From: Fimenecus sp964614605
Lineage (GTDB): Bacteria > Bacillota > Clostridia > Oscillospirales > Acutalibacteraceae
Direction of reading: 5' to 3'
NCBI GenBank assembly: GCA_964614605.1
Contig: CAZTLU010000027.1
Location: forward strand, 1-19,371
DNA: 19,371 nucleotides
Numbering within the stretch: the first letter of the stretch is position 1; every line of letters starts with the position of its first letter. Of the stretch, positions 1 through 6,516 are shown one piece after another. The position numbers and the translations under genes were made by a program. A model generated the notes under the pieces. The model saw nothing but the letters and a program-made list of their open reading frames with translations. It was not told where the DNA came from and searched no databases.

Positions 1-16
1 CTAATTATTCGCTTGT

Positions 17-32
17 TAGTGATTTTTCACTA
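17..32. promoter_or_regulatory. Upstream palindromic operator O1
   Basis: TAGTGATTTTTCACTA is a perfect 6-bp inverted repeat (TAGTGA, 4-bp spacer, TCACTA). The same half-sites recur at 79-94. It lies about 19 bp upstream of the -35 hexamer of the first gene. The site size suits a dimeric winged-helix repressor such as a GntR/YtrA-like or TetR-like protein, but the family is a guess and no regulator gene is in the window. Confidence 0.65.
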
Positions 33-50
33 CTTTTCTTCTTTTTTCTA

Positions 51-79
51 TTGACTTTTAACTTCTCACCCTTTAAAAT
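51..79 (+). promoter_or_regulatory. SigA-type promoter of the zinc-ribbon membrane protein gene
   Basis: The -35 box TTGACT (51-56) and the -10 box TAAAAT (74-79) are separated by exactly 17 bp. The predicted transcription start falls within the downstream operator at 79-94, so a bound repressor would block initiation. Confidence 0.75.
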
Positions 80-94
80 AGTGATATATCACTA
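79..94. promoter_or_regulatory. Promoter-overlapping palindromic operator O2
   Basis: TAGTGATATATCACTA is a perfect palindrome with the same half-sites as the 17-32 site. It starts on the last base of the -10 box and covers the expected transcription start. The centre-to-centre distance to the other site is 62 bp, close to six helical turns. Confidence 0.7.
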
Positions 95-112
95 ATAAAG
101 GGGATTTAATTT

Positions 113-1111
113 ATGTTTTGTAGTAACTGCGGTAAGCAATTAAATGACACACAAAAATTTTGCCAATATTGCGGAATAGAAAATTTGGCGAGTTCCAATA
201 CACAAATTATTGAGCAAACTTATAATCCTATGATTATAAATGAACAAGCCCAAAACCATTCTTTCAACCGTGATGTTCTTAATAATTATTTGTACAATGT
301 TCGTGTTCTTGAGGTTGCCAAAAGCAATCTTTTGCGTATTAAAAACGAAACCTTAAACCTAATCGATAATCTTGGTATTCCTCAATTTCAAAATGGAGCA
401 TTTGGATATTATAGCCGAAATTGGTCAGCTTCCGATGCAGGTGGATTAGGGTCTATTTGGGCAATGGCGGCTTTTATATTCTTCGGAATATGGATTGTCG
501 GTGCAATAATATGTGATTTTTTTGATTGCGAATTTACATTTTTTGGAATTTTGATGGCTCTTATTATAATTTTTGCCGTAGGTTTCACAATATATGATAT
601 TTACGATAGTGATAAAAAAGATGACGAACACACTCAACTTATGAAAGAAGATGATAAAAGAGTTAAAATAGAGAATACAGAAAGAGAGCGTTTAATTTCA
701 GAAGAAATTCCAAACATCGAAAATGAAATAGAAAAAGTAGAAAGAATGTTAACCGAAGCTTACTCAATCAACATTATTCCGCTGAAATTCAGAAATATAT
801 ATGCCGCATATTTTTTATATGACTACATATCTACCTCAACAGCAACCTTAAACGAAGCATTATTTGCGTGTGATTTAAATACAATCCAGGAAAAACTTGA
901 CACAATCATTGAGCAACAGCAAGAAATCATAATGGAACTTGCTTATTCAAATGCATTAAATCAGCAAGTAATTCAACAAAATGAGCAGATATTGCAACAC
1001 GCCATAGCGACCGAAAACAATACCGCCCTCGCCGCACAATACAGCAAGGTTGCGGCAACAAATACAGGTGTTACTGCATATATTCAGACATGTGAATATT
1101 TACGTCGATAA
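113..1111 (+). CDS. Zinc-ribbon membrane protein with C-terminal helical domain, function unknown
   Basis: The 332-residue protein is not recognised as a named family. It opens with a zinc ribbon (C3-x2-C6 and C17-x2-C20). A helical stretch rich in charged residues follows (about 50-90), then two adjacent membrane segments (about 114-134 and 141-160) joined by a short turn. The C-terminal half is Glu/Lys/Gln-rich and probably coiled-coil (about 170-300). The segment beginning IPLKFRNIYAAYFLYDY (about 212-228) resembles a motif I recall from other clostridial zinc-ribbon membrane proteins. A purine-rich AAGGGG ribosome binding site (98-103) lies 9 nt before the ATG. The gene stands alone between its operator-controlled promoter and a terminator. 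Its codons look more AT-rich than those of the housekeeping genes downstream, which suggests an accessory gene. A sensory or scaffold role is inference only. Confidence 0.75.
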   Translation: MFCSNCGKQLNDTQKFCQYCGIENLASSNTQIIEQTYNPMIINEQAQNHSFNRDVLNNYLYNVRVLEVAKSNLLRIKNETLNLIDNLGIPQFQNGAFGYYSRNWSASDAGGLGSIWAMAAFIFFGIWIVGAIICDFFDCEFTFFGILMALIIIFAVGFTIYDIYDSDKKDDEHTQLMKEDDKRVKIENTERERLISEEIPNIENEIEKVERMLTEAYSINIIPLKFRNIYAAYFLYDYISTSTATLNEALFACDLNTIQEKLDTIIEQQQEIIMELAYSNALNQQVIQQNEQILQHAIATENNTALAAQYSKVAATNTGVTAYIQTCEYLRR

Positions 1112-1118
1112 AACATTT

Positions 1119-1147
1119 AATCCGTCATCAAAGGTGGCGGATTTTTA
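1119..1147 (+). terminator. Intrinsic terminator after the zinc-ribbon gene
   Basis: AATCCGTCA (1119-1127) pairs with TGGCGGATT (1135-1143) over 9 bp with one G-U wobble and a 7-nt loop. A T-tract lies at 1142-1146. It begins 8 nt after the stop codon. Confidence 0.8.
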
Positions 1148-1160
1148 TATATACAAAATG

Positions 1161-1225
1161 TGGACAGAACGGGAGTTCTGTTCCCTACGCGATATTGCGG
1201 GACGATGTGGGCATCGTCCCCTACT
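1161..1225. repeat. Dispersed double-hairpin intergenic repeat (putative)
   Basis: Two short hairpins stand side by side. The first is ACAGAAC / GTTCTGT around GGGA (1164-1181). The second is GGGACGAT / ATCGTCCC around GTGGGC (1199-1220), followed by CCTAC and a T-run. It is GC-rich compared with its surroundings. From memory, closely similar strings recur between genes in many Clostridia genomes, so I call it a dispersed, non-coding repeat unit. The second stem plus the T-run could also act as a back-up terminator. Confidence 0.55.
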
Positions 1226-1233
1226 TTTTTCTA

Positions 1234-1262
1234 TTGTAATTTATTTAGAAATATGGTAAAAT
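1234..1262 (+). promoter_or_regulatory. Predicted SigA promoter of rpe
   Basis: TTGTAA (1234-1239), a 17-bp spacer and TAAAAT (1257-1262) lie 36 bp before the rpe start codon and just after the dispersed repeat. Confidence 0.6.
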
Positions 1263-1298
1263 AACTTGATATTATAATTATTTTTTCGGAGTTTTATT

Positions 1299-1967
1299 AT
1301 GATGAAGATTTCGCCCTCAATTCTCTCTTGTGATTACGGTAAAATTGCAGAGGAATTAAAAGATATGGAAGCTTGCGGTGCTGATTATATGCACATTGAT
1401 GTTATGGACGGTCATTTTGTCCCCAACATCACTCTCGGCGCGCCCGTTGTTAAGTGCATTAAAAAGGCAACAGATGTTCCCTTTGATGTGCATCTTATGA
1501 TTAGCGACCCTCTTAAATATATTGACGATTTTGCCGCGGCGGGTGCTGATATTATCACATTCCACACAGAATGTGACTCACCCATAGATGATACAATCGA
1601 CAAAATTCTTTCTCACGGAATCAAGGCTTCACTCACCGTTAAGCCTGCAACTCCCGTTGACGAAATCCTCCCATATCTCGACCGTCTTTCAATGGTGCTT
1701 ATTATGACCGTTGAGCCCGGCTTTGGCGGACAAAGCTTTATGGAAGATATGATGCCCAAGGTTTCAAAGCTTCGTGAAGAAATTAACCGTCGCGGACTCG
1801 ACTGCGAAATCGAGGTTGACGGCGGAATCAACGAGAAAACCATTGCGATTGCCGCAAAGGCAGGCGCAGATGTTTTCGTATCGGGCAACGCAATTTTCTC
1901 AAGTCCCGACCGCAAGGCCGCAATTGAGAAATTCAAGGCTATCGCAGAAGAAAATTACTGCAAATAA
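1299..1967 (+). CDS. rpe: Ribulose-phosphate 3-epimerase
   Basis: This cytosolic TIM-barrel enzyme interconverts D-ribulose 5-phosphate and D-xylulose 5-phosphate in the pentose phosphate pathway. Its 222 residues match the family length. Family signatures are in order: SPSILSCD (5-12), HIDVMDGHFVPN (32-43) with metal-binding His32 and catalytic Asp34, DVHLMI (63-68) with His65, the phosphate loop GFGGQ (141-145), VDGGI with catalytic Asp174, and VSGNAIF (194-200). A CGGAG ribosome binding site (1287-1291) lies 7 nt before the first of two consecutive ATGs; the second (1302) is an equally possible start. The 3' end overlaps the convergent MecA-like gene by 13 bp. In Firmicutes rpe often sits with rsgA and prkC/prpC, which are not visible here. 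Confidence 0.97.
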   Translation: MMKISPSILSCDYGKIAEELKDMEACGADYMHIDVMDGHFVPNITLGAPVVKCIKKATDVPFDVHLMISDPLKYIDDFAAAGADIITFHTECDSPIDDTIDKILSHGIKASLTVKPATPVDEILPYLDRLSMVLIMTVEPGFGGQSFMEDMMPKVSKLREEINRRGLDCEIEVDGGINEKTIAIAAKAGADVFVSGNAIFSSPDRKAAIEKFKAIAEENYCK

Positions 1968-2470
1968 ACTGTTCCAAGCTGTTCTGCATATTCAGAAAGT
2001 CTGTATGGAGCAACACCCGAACGCTTGCCGTATTCGCCCATAATCCTTACGGCTTTCGGCAAATCCGAGGGGATAGACAAAAAGTAACTGTCATCCATTT
2101 TGTATACCTTGCATTTGCCTTTATTTTCGCCAGTTTTTCTCATAGCAGAGATAAAATCCAGCAAATCGTCAAGTTTTTCGGTCTTAAAAACGCAAAAAGG
2201 CTCTTTCTTCACTCTGTATCGTGTCTTTTTTTCGGTAAAGGTGAGAATAAAAAAGCATCCCCCATTGGGCACGGGCAGGGTTTCAACGGTTACATTTTCG
2301 CCCCTTTCAAGTCGGTCTGCCGCGTCGGTGCGGCTTAAAATACTTTTGATTGCCGTGCGGGCCGTTTTTTCATCATTCTCTATATTTTCATATGTAATAT
2401 GGTATTTCACCATTTCTTCGTGTGAGAGCTCAATTAACATCATATTATCGTTTAGCGCTTCATAAATCAT
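1955..2470 (-). CDS. MecA-like adaptor protein (ClpC adaptor family)
   Basis: The 171-residue protein starts ALNDNMMLIELSHEEMVKYH and continues with ITYENI. This matches the MecA N-terminal pattern, in which the opening strand is followed by a 'GIT..DL'-type substrate-binding segment. An acidic/polar linker (about 30-50) leads to a C-terminal domain with FILTF and YRVKKEPFCVFKTEKLDDLLDF, which resembles the ClpC-binding half. MecA delivers proteins such as ComK or Spo0A-pathway factors to ClpCP in Bacillus; the target here is unknown. The protein is shorter than typical MecA (about 220 residues), mainly in the linker. The start is supported by ACCTCC on the plus strand (GGAGGT, 2478-2483) with 7-nt spacing. 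No clp gene is nearby. Confidence 0.75.
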   Translation of the reverse strand: MIYEALNDNMMLIELSHEEMVKYHITYENIENDEKTARTAIKSILSRTDAADRLERGENVTVETLPVPNGGCFFILTFTEKKTRYRVKKEPFCVFKTEKLDDLLDFISAMRKTGENKGKCKVYKMDDSYFLSIPSDLPKAVRIMGEYGKRSGVAPYRLSEYAEQLGTVYLQ

Positions 2471-2485
2471 TCTGATTACCTCCGC

Positions 2486-2513
2486 TGATGAAAAAATATA
2501 TCTTATTTCATCA
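2486..2513. promoter_or_regulatory. Inverted repeat overlapping the MecA-like promoter
   Basis: TGATGAAA (2486-2493) and TTTCATCA (2506-2513) are perfect 8-bp complements separated by 12 bp. The right arm covers the -10 box of the minus-strand promoter, so this may be an operator. An RNA role is less likely because the right arm lies at or upstream of the expected transcript start. Confidence 0.4.
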
Positions 2514-2538
2514 TATTACGCGGACAGGCAATGTGCAA
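2510..2538 (-). promoter_or_regulatory. Predicted promoter of the MecA-like gene
   Basis: On the minus strand TTGCAC (2538-2533), a 17-bp spacer and TATGAT (2515-2510) form a good SigA promoter about 40 bp before the start codon. Confidence 0.6.
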
Positions 2539-2571
2539 TAAATAAATATTGGAAAAAGTGAGGAATCTCAA

Positions 2572-3729
2572 TTGTCAAATTCAGCATTACAACCAAATAA
2601 AACTGAATTTACGGATAATCGCCGCATTATGACAGATTACTCAATAATGCTTTCTGCACCTATGATTGTGGGTATGTTCAACCACGGAATCAGAGTGCTC
2701 ATTGCAGTATTTTTAGGAGTTTTCACCTGTGCGGTATGCGGTAAAATTGCCGAGAAAATTCTCAAGGTTAAATTTCCGCTCCGCGATTTTTCACCCTTCT
2801 TTTTAGGTGCTTGCACTGCCCTTTTGATGCCCGCAACTGCACCCTGGTGGCTTATTGTTGCCGCCTCCGCCTTTGCAATGGTAGTTTGCGTTGTACCCTT
2901 TGGTGCGGCTAATAACGCTCCTTTTGTTCCGCCTGCAGCGGCGTTCTGCTTTGCGATACTTTGCTGGAAGGATATTATTTTTGATTATTCAGAAACCGGC
3001 AAATCCGTAACAATGCTTTTAAGTCAGGGCAATTCTATCGGTAAAAATATTGCCGCCGTACTCGAAGTCCTCGTAGGCAATGTACCATCTGCAATGGGAA
3101 CAGGCTCTGCCCTTGCCCTTTTAGGTGCCTTGATTTTTCTTATTATCCGCAGACCCAAAGACAGTGTTTCATCACTTACCTTTATTCTCGCGGTGGCAGT
3201 TATGGCAATTCTTTTCCCAAGAGTTGGCACCGGCAGATTTATTTCACTCATTATGGAGCTTTGCGGGGGAATGCTTCTTTTCTCTGCAATCTTCTTTATG
3301 TCATACCCCTCAATTTTACCCACAAGACTTATGCCCCGCGCAATTTGGGGATTTGTCAGCGGTATCATTTGTATGCTGATTCGTTATGTGGGCACTTTTG
3401 AGGAAACTGCAGTTTTCGGTATTCTTATTGCCTGTGCAATCGCCGATTTCTTTGATAAGCTTCCCCTCACCAAAAAAGAAAAGAAACTTCTTGTAAATGA
3501 AGAAGAAATTATTGAAATCCCCGTACCCACAGTTGTACCCGACGAGGTGCTCAATGAAATTCCCGATATTTCAGTTGCAGAAATTATAGAGCAAACCGAT
3601 GAACCCGAAGAAGAGGCTGAAGCTCCCGCAATTCAAGAAAGCGAAAGCCTTGAAGCTGTGATTTCTGAAGAGAATGATGTCACCATTGAGGATTCTCCAT
3701 TTATAGCAGGAGGTGACGGAAATGAGTGA
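2572..3729 (+). CDS. RnfD/NqrB-family membrane protein with acidic C-terminal tail
   Basis: This polytopic membrane protein has the RnfD/NqrB fold. Shared landmarks with RnfD are RRIM (17-20), LLMPATAPWW (84-93), the N-x-PF-x-PP segment (114-121), TGSALALLGALIFLI (177-191) and RYVGTFEETAVFGILIA (271-287). In canonical RnfD, FMN is linked to the Thr of an S/T-G-A-T-P motif. The best match here is KSVTML with Thr147, so the site is degenerate and flavinylation is uncertain. Residues about 311-385 form an unusual Glu/Asp-rich tail absent from E. coli RsxD. The start is TTG, supported by GAGG (2560-2563) at 8 nt spacing; the next Met (2629) has no ribosome binding site. The stop overlaps the RnfE-like start by 8 bp. 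The subunit name is by homology; electron-transfer function is not assured. Confidence 0.85.
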   Translation: MSNSALQPNKTEFTDNRRIMTDYSIMLSAPMIVGMFNHGIRVLIAVFLGVFTCAVCGKIAEKILKVKFPLRDFSPFFLGACTALLMPATAPWWLIVAASAFAMVVCVVPFGAANNAPFVPPAAAFCFAILCWKDIIFDYSETGKSVTMLLSQGNSIGKNIAAVLEVLVGNVPSAMGTGSALALLGALIFLIIRRPKDSVSSLTFILAVAVMAILFPRVGTGRFISLIMELCGGMLLFSAIFFMSYPSILPTRLMPRAIWGFVSGIICMLIRYVGTFEETAVFGILIACAIADFFDKLPLTKKEKKLLVNEEEIIEIPVPTVVPDEVLNEIPDISVAEIIEQTDEPEEEAEAPAIQESESLEAVISEENDVTIEDSPFIAGGDGNE

Positions 3730-4714
3730 TAAAAAAGCTGTACTTAAAAGTATAAGAAGCAGTGCTCTCATTAAAAATCCCTTGCTTTTTGAGGCAATCG
3801 GACTTTGTCCCGTTGTGGCAATTGCGACCTCACTTAATTCAGCATTATTTTTAGCGTTGATAACCGCCGTTGAAATGGTGGTTTGCGAGGTGCTGGCGTC
3901 ACTGCTTCTCAAAAATGTGCGCCGTTATTGGCGAGTTGCCCTTTATGTGCTTTTCGGTGTGGGAATAATCTTCCCCATTACATATATTACCAGCAGATTT
4001 TTCCCACAGATGTCAATAAACCTTGGCGTTTATCTGCCACTCATGGCAATTAACTCTCTTATCGCACTTCATTGCGAGCGTGTTGCGGTTAAGAGAAGTG
4101 TAAAAGACAGTCTTGTCGACGCACTTTCTGCATCAATAAGCTATGGTGTAGTTGCCGTGCTTGTGGGTATTATCCGCGAAATTCTTGCAAACGGCACAAT
4201 TATGGGCTTTGAGCTCAATACACCCGTTAAATTTTCGGCACTCAATATGCCCTTTGGCGCCCTTATTCTTTTAGGTTTTATGGCGGCAATACTCAAGGGA
4301 TTTATAGGTAAAAAATACCCCGAGGCAAATCCTGACAAAGCATTTGATACCTCTGAAATCCGCCGTTCACTCCGCGGCTCACTGAAAGAGCTGATGAACG
4401 ACGAATTCAACCCCTACGGCGAAGAAAACGAGTCGGACTCTGCGTTTGTACGCGTTAAAAAGGAAAAGGCTGAAAAGAATAAAGAGCCGAAGCCTGAAAA
4501 ACCTAAAAAGGAAAAAGTCAAGAAAGAAAAGCCCCAAAAAGAGAAAAAATCTAAAATCAAGGTTGATGAAGCCACTCCGCGCCGTGCATCACGCACCGAA
4601 AATGAGGGCGAGCGCACATATCTTGACGATTTCTCTGATATGCTTACTGAACTTGAAGATTACAAGAGCCGTAACGAAGAAACTGAAAATACTGACGGAG
4701 GTGACGGAGAATGA
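3722..4714 (+). CDS. RnfE/NqrD-family membrane protein with lysine-rich tail
   Basis: The first about 205 residues align with RnfE/NqrD across the membrane core: NPLLFEAIGLCPVVAIATS (19-37), GVYLPLMAINSLIAL (102-116) and GIIREILANGTIMG (149-162). Cys29 in GLCP is kept, but the second canonical iron-sulfur cysteine in the 'TNC' motif is Ser112; Cys118 lies nearby. A roughly 115-residue cytoplasmic tail follows. Its middle (about 235-275) is densely Lys/Glu/Pro repeated (KPEKPKKEKVKKEKPQKEKK) and its end is acidic. I chose ATG 3722 over an in-frame GTG at 3713 because AGGAGG (3708-3713) sits 8 nt before the ATG and overlaps the GTG. The gene overlaps its upstream neighbour by 8 bp and the RnfA-like gene by 4 bp (ATGA), so translation is coupled. 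Confidence 0.87.
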   Translation: MSDKKAVLKSIRSSALIKNPLLFEAIGLCPVVAIATSLNSALFLALITAVEMVVCEVLASLLLKNVRRYWRVALYVLFGVGIIFPITYITSRFFPQMSINLGVYLPLMAINSLIALHCERVAVKRSVKDSLVDALSASISYGVVAVLVGIIREILANGTIMGFELNTPVKFSALNMPFGALILLGFMAAILKGFIGKKYPEANPDKAFDTSEIRRSLRGSLKELMNDEFNPYGEENESDSAFVRVKKEKAEKNKEPKPEKPKKEKVKKEKPQKEKKSKIKVDEATPRRASRTENEGERTYLDDFSDMLTELEDYKSRNEETENTDGGDGE

Positions 4715-5304
4715 GTATGTTTTTAAAAATGATTTCTGCCGCACTTTATGTAATGCTTTTTCAGAATTTCATATTCAATGCAGGCTACGGCATAAGCGAA
4801 GCGGTACGAATGAGTGCAAAGCCCCGTCAGCTTTTCCCGATGGCAATGTTTATCGCATATTTTTCAACAGTGGTTTCTGCCATCTGCGTATTGCTTGATA
4901 TAATCCCATTTATTAAAAATTTAAGCGAAATACTTCACTCTCTTATTTTTGCGGGCGTGCTTTTAGGTGTTTATGTGCTCACAATGGCAGTTGTACTGAT
5001 TTACGGTAAAATCACCCCACGCACAATTCGCAGAATAGGTATTGCCGCCTTTAACACACTTGTGCTGGCAGTCCCATTTATCAACTACCGCTCTGCTTTC
5101 ACAGTATTCGAGGCAGTCGGCGCAGGTATTGGCGCAGGCGCGGCTTATATTATTGCAGTTTTGCTTATTAACGGCGGTCTTAAACGCCTTGATATGAATA
5201 AATCCATACCCCGTTGCTTTAAGGGAACACCCGCAATGTTTATCTACACAGCACTTTTGTCCCTTGCATTTACGGGAATTTCAGGAACCTCGGTGTTTAT
5301 TTAA
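4711..5304 (+). CDS. RnfA/NqrE-family membrane protein lacking the iron-sulfur cysteines
   Basis: The 197-residue, six-helix membrane protein aligns end to end with E. coli RsxA: QNFIFNAGYGIS (18-29) against NNFVLVKFLGLC, SAICVLLD (56-63), VPFINYRSA (121-129) against the 'PLITTNCAV' helix, and the C-terminal FKGTPAMFIYTALLSLAFTGI (about 180-200 region). The two cysteines that bind the intramembrane [2Fe-2S] cluster in canonical RnfA/NqrE are Ser29 and Tyr126 here. The remaining cysteines (59 and 179) are not at ligand positions. GGAGGT (4697-4702) precedes the ATG by 8 nt, and the start codon overlaps the RnfE-like stop (ATGA). It probably forms the inverted-topology partner of the RnfE-like protein. 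Confidence 0.87.
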   Translation: MSMFLKMISAALYVMLFQNFIFNAGYGISEAVRMSAKPRQLFPMAMFIAYFSTVVSAICVLLDIIPFIKNLSEILHSLIFAGVLLGVYVLTMAVVLIYGKITPRTIRRIGIAAFNTLVLAVPFINYRSAFTVFEAVGAGIGAGAAYIIAVLLINGGLKRLDMNKSIPRCFKGTPAMFIYTALLSLAFTGISGTSVFI

Positions 5305-6434
5305 TGACTAATAACGAAAATTCACCCCGCAGACTTAAAGGATATTATCCTTTCTCAAAAAAATATCCGTCACGCCGCGGCAATCAGGCAATAAGCGAGA
5401 GCCGTAAGACGAAAAAAAGAGAACGCAATAAGAAAATTCTTTTCTGCGTTCTTTTGGTGTGCCTTTTTGTGTTTACCTTTGTATTCGCGAAATTCTGCCA
5501 TAATCTGATTACCCGCCCTCTGCCCGAGCCCGAACAAAATGACACTCCCGTTATTTCAACCGACAATATCGGCACCGTGCGTGCAATTCATATTGAAAAC
5601 GAAATTTTGGAAGAAATTTCGGACTTGTCAAAGGCTCTTGACGATGCAAAACAGAACGGCTTTAACGCAGTTATGCTTGATTTTAAAACTCAGGAGGGTT
5701 ATCTCACCTATAATTCTGACGAATTAAGCGTTGAAAATGATACACTTAACAAAATTGATAATGTTATAATCGAAAAAATCAAGTCAGAGGGCTTTATGCT
5801 TGTGGGCAGAATTTTCTGCTTTGAAGATACGGTTGCCCCTCAACGCATAAACGCTTATATTTATGAGGATATCGAGAAAACTAAAATATGGTTTGACAAT
5901 TCTGCAATTTTAGGCGGTAAGGTATGGCTTGACCCCACAAGCACCCGTGCACAGAATTATCTTTGCGATATTATAGAAGAGGTTACTGAAATGGGTGCTG
6001 ATTGTGTTTATCTTGAGTCGGTTCAATTCCCTACGGTACAGGGTGATACAAATCCCGTTTATACTGAAGATGACACCGCACTCAACCGAAACACAGTTTT
6101 GCTTCAGTTTATTGAAAAAGCAGTTGACGCGGCAGGCCGTTGCCCCGTAATAATCGGCGTAGCTTATGAGGGTGCAGTTGGCGGTGACCAGGAAAAATGG
6201 GGCGGAACTCTTTTCGACACAGCAGCGGCAGTTTGCTCTCCCCTCATATCCGTGCCCGAGGACAGTGATTATGTCCAGTTCGTTTCAGACTCATACATCG
6301 TTATGAACGACAACGCGACGAACAATTTCTCCACTCTTAAAATCATTCCAACGGTTAAAAATCAACCCGAGGATATTGAATTTTATCAAAAACTTGCAGA
6401 AAGTAAGGCAGATAGCTATATAATTGTGCCTTGA
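5304..6434 (+). CDS. Membrane-anchored DUF4015-type putative glycoside hydrolase-like protein
   Basis: A basic, cytoplasmic N-terminus (1-44) precedes a single membrane anchor (about 45-62), so the rest should be extracytoplasmic. The C-terminal domain resembles the putative glycosyl hydrolase family DUF4015: NAVMLDFKTQEGYLTY (121-136), GRIFCFED (159-166), VWLDPTS (187-193) and VYLESVQFP (215-223). In the family the last motif is usually 'FDYxRFP'; here the Asp is replaced by Glu218, so catalysis is uncertain. The ATG shares one base with the RnfA-like stop (TAATG), and no ribosome binding site lies at normal spacing, implying termination-reinitiation. It is therefore the fourth member of the Rnf-like operon. 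The substrate is unknown; a cell-envelope glycan is a reasonable guess. Confidence 0.72.
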   Translation: MTNNENSPRRLKGYYPFSKKYPSRRGNQAISESRKTKKRERNKKILFCVLLVCLFVFTFVFAKFCHNLITRPLPEPEQNDTPVISTDNIGTVRAIHIENEILEEISDLSKALDDAKQNGFNAVMLDFKTQEGYLTYNSDELSVENDTLNKIDNVIIEKIKSEGFMLVGRIFCFEDTVAPQRINAYIYEDIEKTKIWFDNSAILGGKVWLDPTSTRAQNYLCDIIEEVTEMGADCVYLESVQFPTVQGDTNPVYTEDDTALNRNTVLLQFIEKAVDAAGRCPVIIGVAYEGAVGGDQEKWGGTLFDTAAAVCSPLISVPEDSDYVQFVSDSYIVMNDNATNNFSTLKIIPTVKNQPEDIEFYQKLAESKADSYIIVP

Positions 6435-6448
6435 TTTTACAAAAAGAC

Positions 6449-6477
6449 TTGAAATAATAGCATTTTTATAGTAAAAT
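6449..6477 (+). promoter_or_regulatory. Predicted SigA promoter of efp
   Basis: TTGAAA (6449-6454), a 17-bp spacer and TAAAAT (6472-6477) lie 39 bp before the efp start. An 8-bp inverted repeat AGCATTTT / AAAATGCT (6459-6466 and 6473-6480) includes the -10 box. No T-run follows that repeat, so it does not look like a terminator for the upstream operon. Confidence 0.7.
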
Positions 6478-6516
6478 GCTAATGTATAAAATGAAAACAA
6501 CGGAGGTATATTACCT

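Noticed and set aside
1050..1259. Small plus-strand ORF of 69 codons across the dispersed repeat
   Set aside because: It overlaps the end of the zinc-ribbon gene, the terminator and the hairpin repeat, has no ribosome binding site and no recognisable motif.
2100..2465. 121-codon plus-strand ORF opposite the MecA-like gene
   Set aside because: It is the shadow of the minus-strand gene, which has a ribosome binding site, promoter and family match.
6459..6480. Terminator for the Rnf-like operon
   Set aside because: The hairpin lacks a following T-run and contains the efp -10 box; a promoter element or operator is more likely.
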